Origin: Amylostereum areolatum
Lineage: Eukaryota; Basidiomycota; Agaricomycetes; Russulales; Stereaceae
Length of the DNA: 64,000 bases
Assembly (NCBI GenBank): GCA_012932865.1
Contig: SAXG01000012.1
Coordinates: 248,001-312,000, forward strand
Reading direction: 5' to 3'
Made by a program: the position numbers and the translations under genes. The notes under the pieces are model-generated. The model saw nothing but the letters and a program-made list of their open reading frames with translations. It ran no database searches and was not told the DNA's origin. The stretch's first letter is position 1. Each line of letters starts with the position of its first letter. Below, piece after piece: positions 1 through 9,082 of the stretch.

Positions 1-193
1 TACGGCGAGGAAGCAATGAGAAGGTGATCAATGAGCGATTCCGTCTTGAGATTTGCCTTTATGCCATGGTCCTGTACGAGTTGTATATGCGCAAATGAGA
101 TAGTGTGTGGGGGACGAGGATGCTGAAGCATACCTTGCAAAGTCGTTGCAAGTCTGCACGTTTCATGGCCTCAAGTTCCTCTCTGCTGTGCAT
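1..193 (-). CDS. SAP-like domain protein, 5' end (partial)
   Basis: The gene reads right to left and leaves the window at base 1. The start codon is at 193-191. Exon 1 (193-134) encodes 20 residues beginning MHSREELEAM. A 62-nt intron (133-72) has a GTATGC donor and a CAG acceptor. Exon 2 (71-1) continues in frame with DHGIKANLKTESLIDHLL. The combined pattern (KRADLQRLCK, then GIKANLKTE, then LIDHLL) resembles the helix-extended-helix SAP-type segment that opens a group of basidiomycete proteins and is often linked to DNA or chromatin binding. Only about 43 residues are visible, so the rest of the protein and its function are unknown. The upstream sequence on this strand has a TATATA run near 335-340 that could be promoter. 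I am fairly sure of the gene and less sure of the domain name. Confidence 0.6.
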
Positions 194-557
194 GGCGGCC
201 AGGAGGGGAGTATTGAAAGAGGATCAGCAGCAGGCGGGGAGGAGATGGTGATGGCGGCAGAAAGTCAAAGGGATTGGCGTTGATCACACAGAGTTGAACG
301 ACGCGTTTGCACGTGCAGATCCATCACGTGGTATATACCCAACGGTCATCAGGCTGAGGTACACGTTTAACTTGGAGAAGGCTCTCCCGGTGTACACCCG
401 GTCCCCGACCGCGACGTTCTCCTGGAACCACGTATTCGCCAGCGGGTAGCCCCGTATCTATGTCGCTGGAAAGTATCTGCGGCTACAGTGGCACTGTGGC
501 ACTACCGGATCCCTGACCGTTGATTCGAGACTCCGAGTACTTAATATTAGTCTCGTT
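194..557. other. Intergenic, probable promoter of the SAP-like gene
   Basis: No reading frame here has coding character or splice support. A TATATA-containing stretch at about 334-342 lies roughly 145 bases upstream of the minus-strand start at 193 and could serve that gene. Nothing else stands out. Confidence 0.4.
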
Positions 558-755
558 CCCAGACGTCAGAGATGGAGGGTTGTGCAGGGGAGATATGAGG
601 ATGGGACCGAGGGATAGGCTATCGGAAGGAACCGAGCGGAGATTAAAGTCGGAGGCAAAAAGACGCGACAAAACCCCTGCACAACCTAGGTTCGGAGCAA
701 GCCCTTGCTCCGGGCCGCGTCCCGCGGGCACCTCGCAGAGGGGCTTGCTGCAGAG
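558..755 (+). repeat. Left terminal inverted repeat, with a nested insertion
   Basis: This is the left arm of the inverted repeat pair. It shares the outer block at 558-585, the middle block at about 683-700 and the inner block at about 737-753 with the complement of 1961-2063. It is about 95 bases longer than the right arm because 578-686 holds extra sequence bounded by its own inverted repeat. Confidence 0.5.
578..686. repeat. 109-bp hairpin-bounded segment inside the left repeat
   Basis: GGTTGTGCAGGGG at 578-590 is the exact reverse complement of CCCCTGCACAACC at 674-686, with 83 bases between. The corresponding place in the right arm is continuous. Either a small foldback sequence was inserted into the left arm or the right arm lost it. 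Confidence 0.5.
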
Positions 756-1439
756 TACGCGAAAAGCATGGACTCGGTCTGTCGACTTTAGCTCCTTCAT
801 CCCGTCCTCAATTGGCACTTTTTACATCCGCATATCATTTTAAATATCTTTACCTATACTTCCAATTTACCCCCCCTTTTTTGGTGGCCCAATGATCATT
901 GGATTGCTCAAACCGCCATGGTCACATCTGGTCACGGCCCGACAAGTCTGCCTGAAAAGTTGGGTGAAGAGAGTCACGCTGCGTTACATTGAGTAATGCA
1001 TTCGCGGCACGTACCGTCACAATCTACGACGCGTCGTTCAGCAGCGGCTCGCGTCGCGTCGTGCGTCAATGGACGACAAGAAGCTCACTATCAACTTATC
1101 GCGGCCAAGTACGAGCTTATAGCTTCGTTCCTATGCAGCCTGCTCATGCTGTTCATGATGGCCCCGAACAAGTACCGAAAATGGCGACGGGAGTGTCGCA
1201 TTCGAAAGGATGCGCCGCCGGGGTCTGGCAGCAAGGCCTGCGGCGCAGAAAACGAAGATGAACCTGACGGAGTGGGGAGCAGGAAACGGGGACGAGGACG
1301 AGGGCGAGGGCGAAGACGGAGGTGAGACAGCCGAGTTCATGGGTGAAACCGGTGCAGAGTGGAAGAGCAAGGGTTTTACATGGAACCCTGGTATATTTGT
1401 GCGTGCTCTCTGTCGCTATGTTCAGTCATTTTCTAATGT

Positions 1440-1673
1440 TTGCCGGCCCAGACACTTGCACTTGTGATCAGTGTGATGGCTTTCGTGCGGGACAGCACAA
1501 CCAATCTATTTCCCTTCCTCTTCGGTCTCTTCCTCGAAATCAACGGCACGAGCTCGCGTGTACTTTCGACACTCAGCAGCGTCGGCGCCACCGATGCACG
1601 TGACATCCCAAGTACGCGTTTGCGTTCATCGGGGCCAGGATCTTATGATCGTACATCCACCGATGCACCGTGA
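1440..1673 (+). pseudogene. Fragment resembling the N-terminal part of fungal DUF6589-type proteins
   Basis: The frame read from 1440 contains LALVISVMAFVRDSTTNLFP followed by FLFGLFLEINGTSSRVLSTL and SSVGA. From memory of the family, Agaricomycete proteins that carry DUF6589 (often associated with mobile elements) have a similar stretch, a hydrophobic run, then N-L-x-P, then GLFL...G(T)S.RV...LS..G. The fragment stops at 1673 and no convincing exons join it to the coding-like run at 996-1325, which ends in an Arg/Gly-rich segment. It sits between the two inverted repeats, which fits a decayed element. The similarity is recalled and was not searched, so the family name is tentative. Confidence 0.3.
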
Positions 1674-1960
1674 TGCTTCAAAAATACGATGAGTCTCGAG
1701 AGGGTGTTGAAGTTACCGTGCTAGTAGATTATCCCACAGTGTGTGCATCAAATGAATATTTGACAGGCCATTCAAAATATTCCGGTCTTAAGGGTAATCT
1801 CTGGTCATGTATCACATCAAAGCCTTCAACTTTCATCATGGTGTGGCTGGGAGACTTTGAGAGTCGAACCCGATGATTAATATTGCCCATATAATATAGT
1901 GGATCGGAGTGACGAAGAGTACGCTACAGTGTCCCAATGGACTCCCTTTATTCTCGGACC

Positions 1961-2063
1961 CTGCAGCAAGCCCCTTCACAGGAGTGAAGCGGAGAGCGAA
2001 GCGGGCTGTGAACGGCGGCTTGTTCCGAACCTATGCACAACCCTCCTCTCTGACGTCTGGGGC
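1961..2063 (-). repeat. Right terminal inverted repeat
   Basis: Read on the minus strand this reproduces, in order, the outer, middle and inner blocks of the left repeat at 558-755, without the 578-686 segment. The blocks differ by only one or two positions each, while the sequence between them has diverged. Confidence 0.5.
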
Positions 2064-3131
2064 AGTTCGTCGCGGATTCCGACGTGCTGTCACAGCGCGA
2101 TAAAAGCGTTACGAGCATGTGATCTCGGAACATGTGACCCTCACCCCCATGCACTGATCTCCTCTTTCCCTCTCTTCAGAGAAGGGAAAAGCATCGGAAA
2201 TACCATACTATTGAGATCCACGATGCCTTAGGACATATGTGTAAGGTTTCCCAGTCTCGCTGCCGTTGATTTGAGGAGTCTATGGCAAAAGTAAACCATG
2301 ATAGCTGACAATGACTTGGAGACTCCCAGAGTTGAAGCAACCGGGGTCGCAGGTTTTCAGAATGAAGGGGATAAATCAGTGCTTAAGTTGCCTTCTTTCT
2401 AGTAGTGATTTGGAGTGAAGGGCTGCAAGGCAAGTAACCTACAAGTGAATCATCCACTGGCAAGCTTGGACTGCAGAGGCTCATGTAACATGTACAATCA
2501 TAGCAAGATTTACAAGTTAACATGAGTAATCTGTAGCTTAAGTACCATGCAAGGTAATCCACGTTGGTGTGCTCGTGCAACAGTGCATGCAACCACTCAG
2601 TAGCAGTGAAAGACCGGCAATGAGTAGATTTTCATGACTCTCGAGGTCCAAACTGCTCTGTATTACCTCTCATCACCTCAGAGACCTTCAGAGCTCATAA
2701 TAGTACAAGCTATCTAATCTCGAACGACTACAATCCGGCCAACGATACGTCAAACATCAGAAGAACGGCCGTGCTGAGGACGCGTACGCGACGCGCCGGA
2801 TCACGTTTTGTGCTTAGTCAGATCACAATTCGTGACTGATGGCATCATTGTGACAGCACGTCGGAAATCGCGACGAAATGCCCCAGACGTTGCACGAGTC
2901 CTCGCGGAGCCGGTTCGAGTGCGAAAACGTCTGGAGCCGAGACTAACTTAATATGTGTGTACTCGCAGAGTCGCAAGGGCGGGCTAGATTTGGGTGCCCG
3001 GAATAGTCCAGGTTCGGGTCACCGGGATCGCGATTCGCCACGGGCCACGATCGGTCCGCTGAGGCCCTCCCTCGTGTTCAAGCTCCTGGATCTCATGCCC
3101 ACGCTGCTTGACTTCTACACTCACCTTCGTT
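2064..3131. other. Gene-free stretch upstream of the flavocytochrome b2 gene
   Basis: I find no supported gene, RNA or repeat here. The open frame at about 2957-3265 runs through the first exons of the next gene in the wrong frame and is a shadow. The last few hundred bases are the presumed promoter of the gene at 3132. Confidence 0.4.
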
Positions 3132-5293
3132 ATGTCTTGGAGCCTCAGCGAGGTAGCCGACCACAATTCTCGCAGGTTTATGCAGTATCATCCCGCGGCG
3201 TGCCCCCTACTGAGACATCCGTAGCTCTTGCTGGGTTATTGTCCACAACAAGGTCTACGATGTGACCGAATTCCTTCCCGTAACAGTGATTTAACCATCA
3301 CCCAGGTCAAACTTCTTAATATATCTGCCAGGATCATCCTGGAGGACAGAAAGTAATCCTACAGTATGCAGGACGAGATGCAACGGCCGCCTACGAACCT
3401 ATACACCCTCCCGGGACCCTTGAGAAGAACCTTCCTCCGCAGAAGTGTCTTGGAGACCTGGCGCTCGATGCGAAGGAGGCCATTAGTAGAGTGAATGCGG
3501 AAAAGAAGAAAACTGTCGACGAGGCAAGAGTCGAACGTGCCCAAAAGCGCAAACCTCCGATCACTAGAATGCTGAGTTTGCACGACCTGGAAGCCGTTGC
3601 AAGACAGATTCTGTCCTACAAGGCCCTGGCTTACTACTCGTCGGCCTCTGACGATGAGATAAGTATGTCTTCGTGCTAAATATAAAATCAGAGTGTTTGA
3701 CGGGACTTTTCCAGCCTTTCAAGAGAACGCGCGCGCTTTTCACCGTTTCTTTTTTCACCCGAGGGTCTTGCGCGCTGTTTCTCACTGTGACCCGGGGACA
3801 ACAATCTTGGGGTTCCAGTCTTCCATTCCAGTTTTTGTCAGCGGCGCTGCCCTTGCCAAGCTGGGTCATCCTCTAGGTACGGGAGAGCCCTCCCGGATGA
3901 CTGTAGCTCATAATTTGCCCAGGCGAGGCCAATATCACTCGAGGGGCATACTCTACTGGTATCATACAAATGATATCGTCCAACTCGTCTCTCTCGTCTG
4001 GTGAAATTTCAGAATCGAGAGGTTCTCCCGACCAAACGCTGTTTTTCCAGCTCTATAAACGAAAGGACACACGCGTGGCAGAAAATCGAGTCAAGGAAAT
4101 TGAGTCACAAGGATATAAGGCCATCTTTTTGACGGTGGATGCCGTCGTTGCCGGGAATAGGGAACGCGATAACAGGGCCCCGTTCGAGATTGAGGATATG
4201 GAGCGCGGCTCCTCCGATGGCTCGGACTCGAAGGACGATAGCCTTGCAAACGAAGTGGCCCAAGGTGGCGGCACAGCAGGTGCTTTGCTGGCGGGCGACG
4301 ATCTTGACTTGACGTGGTCACAGGTAGAGAAGCTCACTCAATTCCTGATTGTCTGACAACTTATTTCGGGAAAACTAGACGATCCCGTGGTTGCGTAGCA
4401 TCACGAAACTGCCTATAGTACTGAAAGGTGCTGTGTGCTCCCTCCCGGAAGCTTCCATAATCGGTACTCATTGTATGTTCGCCAATAAGGAATTCAATGC
4501 GTGGAGGTATGCGTCATTTATCCGATGAAAACTTTGCTACATAGTGAATGCATAGGACGCGGTCCTTGCCGCTGAAGCGGGAGTCGATGGTATCATGCTG
4601 TCGAATCATGGAGGTAAATCGCTTTCAATGACCCCTTCACATGTATGACTAAGTGATTTGACTAGGCCGTCAGTTAGAGTTGTAAGTGGTTCAACTGGTT
4701 GTTTATCATACGTCCAACTCCATAATTTGCTCTCCCACTTGAAGCGCTCTTCCTCCTATAGAGGTGCTGCATAAACTGCGGCAACAACGACCCGACGTGT
4801 TTGACAAATTGGAGGGTGCGTGTATACTGTCCTATCTCCAGCCGTAATCTCATATCCTTTCCAGTGTATCTCGACGGCGGTGTGCGTAGAGGAACAGGTA
4901 ACCTTGCGATGTTTACAGTTTCCATAAAACCCTTTCCGATGACCAATATTATCAACTAGACGTGCTCAAAGCCTTGTGCCTGGGCGCGCGGGCAGTCGGG
5001 ATGGGAAGGCCGTTTCTCTATGCCCAGAGCGTGAGCCTTTCCGTTGACAACAGTACAGATCCACTGACTGAAGGCTCGGATACTGGCAGGCATACGGTGC
5101 GGAGGGTGTGGTCAAAGCGGTCCAAATTCTGGAAAGAGAAATTGTGACAGGCATGCGATTACTAGGAGCAACGAACGTGAGGGAGCTGGTCCCGAGCATG
5201 GTGAGTGTCTCCACTTCCGAGGACTCCAATATGAATGACGAATGAGTGGGCCAGGTGGAACGTGTCGACTGGCAGCCGATTGCGAAGCTGTGA
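3132..5293 (+). CDS. CYB2: Flavocytochrome b2-type L-lactate dehydrogenase (FMN-dependent)
   Basis: Fourteen exons sum to 1458 nt (485 aa). An N-terminal cytochrome b5 domain shows WVIVHNKVYDVTEFLP and the haem-ligand motif HPGG at the exon 2/3 junction. An FMN-dependent alpha-hydroxy-acid dehydrogenase domain follows: YYSSASDDE near the substrate site, LTVDA, LSNHGGRQLEF with the catalytic His, YLDGGVRRGTDVLKALCLGA for phosphate binding, and GMGRPFLYA. Such enzymes oxidise L-lactate to pyruvate and pass electrons to cytochrome c. The start at 3132 (MSWSLSEVADHNS) places the b5 domain at the very N-terminus, so the usual mitochondrial presequence is missing; the enzyme may be cytosolic, or an upstream exon was missed. 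Two exons are only 17 nt (4490-4506) and 16 nt (4666-4681), yet both are needed to restore conserved residues. Other family members use glycolate or mandelate, so the substrate is inferred. Confidence 0.9.
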
Positions 5294-5592
5294 GATAAGA
5301 ATAATCATGTCTTTTTGCGACTATCTAGTTATATCTGTGTATCGCGACATATATGTATCATCGCTGGTGGAAGCGTATGTCTGGCTGGAAGTCGTATATA
5401 CCTGAATTGGTTGTCCGAGTGCTTGCCTCTGGCGATGAAGTGGTGCACGTGATCGCGCCTTGTTGAAATTGGCACTGGACCTGCAGCTTTATGTCAAAGT
5501 TCAACTTCGTATCGTTGCTTGCGACTTCGAAATACCCTCATCTCACCATTCCTCACGACCTTTCACGATCTCAACGTCTGTACTTATAACCC
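5294..5592. promoter_or_regulatory. Intergenic, presumed promoter of the LIM gene
   Basis: The gap between the b2 stop and the LIM start holds no coding frame. It must contain the terminator of the first gene and the promoter of the second. I see no specific site worth naming. Confidence 0.35.
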
Positions 5593-8503
5593 ATGGGCTT
5601 CTGCCGAAGATGCGGTGACATTGTGACAGGTCCTAGATGCAAGTGTGGAGGTGCTGCCGTCGGTGCGTTTCATGCACTATTCTACATACGTTTCTCATTT
5701 CATATCAGCTGCCGTTGTACAATGGAACAAGGACGAGTCGAAGCAATCTGTTACTGACAGGTGGTCGCAGACCTACGTCTCTCGCGAATCCGCTCCTCGC
5801 CAAACCACTCGTAGTACTCCCTTCCCGCCGCCCATAACTACCACTCAACCACCCAAGCGGTTCCACAGGCCGACATACTCATTGGGATCTCGTGTGTCCG
5901 CCCATATTGCTTCTACCACCTCTTCACGGCCCTCATCGCCCCTCAAGTACTCATCATCGCTCACCGACGAACCTTCTTCGCCCACCACTTCTACGAGTTC
6001 AGATATCCTTCCCTCTCCGAACGGTTCGGAACTTGCGAAGGTTTATGGCTCTGTCTTGCAGCCCAAGGAATCATTGGATAGCTTTCACTGCAATGTCTGC
6101 GCTTCACCTTTCCCTCCGGATGCCACACTGTACCCAGATCCTGCCGACACCCTGGGTGCACGTTTTATGTGTAGATCCTGCTTCGTAGAGAACGGAGGCT
6201 CAAGAGGGGACTGCGCACAATGTCATCGCCCCGTGCTCATCCTCAAGAGCGAAGGTGGCTTCGTAGAGAACAGCGGCAAGGTGTGGCACAAGAAGTGCTT
6301 TCAATGTTCCGGTTGTGGGAAGAGCATCGGCGAAAATCCCATGGTGGACCTCCTTGGCCAACCGTCCTGCGCCGATTGCTTTGATACCTGCCTCAGCCGT
6401 AACGGTAGCCCAAAGACGCGTCGTATCTCTACCCCGCGCAAATCTGACACAAGCAATCTGGGAGGGTTCAGGACAGAAACCCCACAAAGTAGGGAGGGCA
6501 GTCCTGCCGTCGAGGAGCTGCAGCAGCGACTTGGGATCCGAAGTCGCAATGCCACCCCCGTTAAGGAGGTTGCTTCTCCTCAACCCCGTCACCCATTTCC
6601 GGTGACGCCCACGGAAAAAGCATCCCCGGCTCACAGTCCAAGCACGGCCAGGCAGGCTAATAAATACTCTAGCCCTATGATGGGTCACTCCAACGATCAC
6701 AGCAGTACCCCATCTCCCTCACAGTATACACGCGCTACGGAAGATGGCAGTCCAGTCCGCCGAACCCCTAGGTCCAGTCTCATTAGTCCGAAGCCAAGTC
6801 CCAGCCCAAAGCCTACCCAGGATGCGATAGAAGAAATGAAGAGGAGGTTCCTTCGTCAGGACTCGCCAGGCCCGGAACGAGTGGACAACCCTTCCTCCAC
6901 TGACAATACGCCGCGACTGCGCTCACGACGTTCACTGGCAGACATTATGGGTGACAGCCCGTCATCCCGTAGACTTTCGGCACAATCTCAAACGACCCCC
7001 GTTCGTCTCGGTCATACCTCCGATGTGCCTCTCAAGAAGAAAGACTCGTCTTCTTCGCTCATAACAGACCTGGGATCTTCCTTATCCATGTCCTCTATTC
7101 CATCGACTTCCTCCATCCCATCGACGCCTGACCTTATCTCCGATTTCTCTGATACGGTTTCTTCTGCTCCATCTTCTCCCCCATCTCTTCCTCCTTCTCG
7201 CCGAGATGATGATGTATTCGGCTCTCGCCGCCCCGACGGGGTCAGTCGCATCGCTGTGGCTACCAGCCTTACGGCAGAAGCAAACGAACCCTTAGCGATC
7301 CATCCGGCCGAATCCACAAAGAGAATGGAGATGTCTGCCCACTCTTCTGCGCCATCAGACGACGCGAAGTGCGCGAAATGCTCTCTTCCCTTATTCAATA
7401 TGAAGCATGGTGGCCGTTATGTGACGGTCCCGGAACCGTCGGCGACAGGTTCACCTCCTCGGATGTATCATTCCGAGTGCTTTCGTTGTCGGATATGTGA
7501 CGGTGTTTTTGAAGAAAAAGAGAAGGGACAGGCAGTATTCGTCCGGGGCGTTCGGGGAGCTTGTCATCTGGATGTAAGTGATACACCGTCGGTAGCGATC
7601 AATGCTACAAACTCACTAGCCCCCGTAGTGCGCACCCCCAGAGAAAATGACGATACGACCGGTAACCAATACCGTCTACACCCCCATTGTCACCACTACA
7701 GCCACCAGTGCTTCGAAGTCTATCGACCGGATGTCATCGCCGTCGTCGCCGTCTCCCTATACCTCCAGCCGTTATACTGCTCCCCTCCAGTCTGCTCCCG
7801 CCGCCCAGAGTAATTTTCCTCGTTTCGGATCTTCGACATCCTGTCCTGGATGTCGTCAATCGGTCTCTCCCATGGAACGAGGGGTAGTACCTGGCCCACA
7901 GGGAACAAGATGGCATGGCTCATGTTTAATTTGTGGCGGAAGAGAGGCTAGAGGTCGTAATGGCCGTCGGAAAGATGGAAAGCCGGGTTGTGGCAAACAA
8001 CTGGACAGCTCAGCGAAACATGACACGGAGGAGAGAGGAGTCTGGTGCAGGGAGTGTCTGGTATGTTTTATATTGGAAGCTTGTCTTCCAGTTCTCTCTG
8101 ACGATGTGCATATCAGCTCCTCCTACCTGTGTCATTACGCTCGCCTCAGCCCTCGGTTACTCAGACTGCACCCATAAAGCCATCATACACGGGGAACTCA
8201 AGTGCAAACTCGGGCCCGTTCCCTCGGATCGCCCCACAGACCACGGGATCCACCACTATTGCACGCCAGTTCACCGGTCTTTCTAGTGGGGTCGATGGCG
8301 CGCTAGTGCGGCAAATGACAGGTGGCGGACTGAGTCCGACACGGCAACTAAGCAGCAGTCCTACGAAGCAGCTGGGTCGACAACACACGGGGGGTAACTC
8401 TACGGGTGGGCATGTACGTCCTCGACCCAAGTCTGTTATCGGAATGAGAGACGAAGGTCGAGGTATGTTCTTGGTACGTCAGATGACGGGCGGTGGTTCA
8501 TAG
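5593..8503 (+). CDS. LIM-domain protein with long disordered linkers
   Basis: Four exons (5593-5662, 5709-7573, 7629-8060, 8117-8503) sum to 2754 nt (917 aa). The start gives MGFCRRCGDIV, then RCKCGG, a small Cys cluster at the extreme N-terminus. LIM-type zinc-binding regions follow. The first has CNVC, CRSC, CAQC, WHKKCFQCSGC and CADC. The second has CAKC, YHSECFRCRIC and CHLDC, whose last Cys is created by the 7574-7628 splice. The third has CPGC, WHGSCLICGG and WCREC. Between the first and second lies about 400 residues rich in Ser, Pro and Thr. The C-terminus repeats an RQ-x-TG motif four times and ends VRQMTGGGS. LIM proteins are protein-protein scaffolds, in fungi often in polarity or cytoskeletal signalling; that role is inferred. 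The model has no frame problems. Confidence 0.85.
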
Positions 8504-9082
8504 AGAGTTGAGAAGGCGGGGTACACGGGCACGGCGGACTTTGTATGATCTCTCATTTAGCATTTGCTTCAAAGTTGTGTACGTTATTACTTATCACCAA
8601 CATACCGTTCGGGCGACTGTGATGGAAGCGTGGAGGGTTTGAAGATGATGATTTGAAAGTGGAGGGCTAAGGATAGTGACGGAAGAAATCCCGGTCGTCA
8701 ACCTGTCAACGGTGTCGTCAAGGATTCCGAACGAGCGCGCGGCTCGCGAAAGACGGCGTGCCAGGGCGATCTAGCCTGCGGTTCGCGACTTCGCATGAGA
8801 GCGCGAACTGACCTCAGCGCCAACTCAGCGCTTTCTTCAAGTTCAAGCCGTCGCCGTGCGCGCGCATTCACCTTCTCTTTTCGACTCTCCTCCCCTCCTC
8901 CTCCCCCTCCCGACTCGTCAGCTGGCTGGCGCAGAAACGCGCTTTCCTTTCGCTTTCGACAGTCGGCTTGACTGCCTGCGCTGTCGTCCCTCGGTCCAAG
9001 GGATCTTTCCTTCCCCTCCTTTCGTCAGTGGATGCGCTCTAGTCGTTCGTTTTAGGCTCACCGTCCGATTTACACGGCCACC
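8504..9082. promoter_or_regulatory. Intergenic, presumed promoter of the 7TM gene
   Basis: No gene is supported in these 579 bases. The last 230 bases are rich in pyrimidine tracts (CTTTTC, CTCCCC), typical of fungal core promoters and 5' leaders, leading to the ATG at 9083. Confidence 0.35.

Larger units (their letters stand above)
558..2063. mobile_element. Decayed element with diverged terminal inverted repeats
   Basis: Three blocks near the left end recur in inverted orientation and in the same order near the right end. The outer block (about 558-585 against the complement of about 2036-2063) matches at roughly 27 of 28 positions with one indel; its outer end reads CCCAGACGTCAGAGA. A second block shares TAGGTTCGG plus CAAGCC, and a third shares GGGGCTTGCTGCAG. 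Between the repeats lies about 1.2 kb with broken coding traces (990-1673). This is the layout of a DNA transposon or a nonautonomous derivative. I could not identify target-site duplications or an intact transposase, so it is probably old and immobile. An alternative is two diverged copies of some other repeat that happen to be inverted. Confidence 0.45.

Noticed and set aside
1855..1885. String GAGAGTCGAACCCGATG resembling a tRNA T-arm on the minus strand
   Set aside because: No A-box, anticodon arm or acceptor stem pairs with it at the right distance.
5645..7813. Long open frame starting at a GTG upstream of the LIM coding exons
   Set aside because: It begins inside intron 1 of the LIM gene; the ATG at 5593 plus splicing gives the conserved Cys-rich N-terminus.
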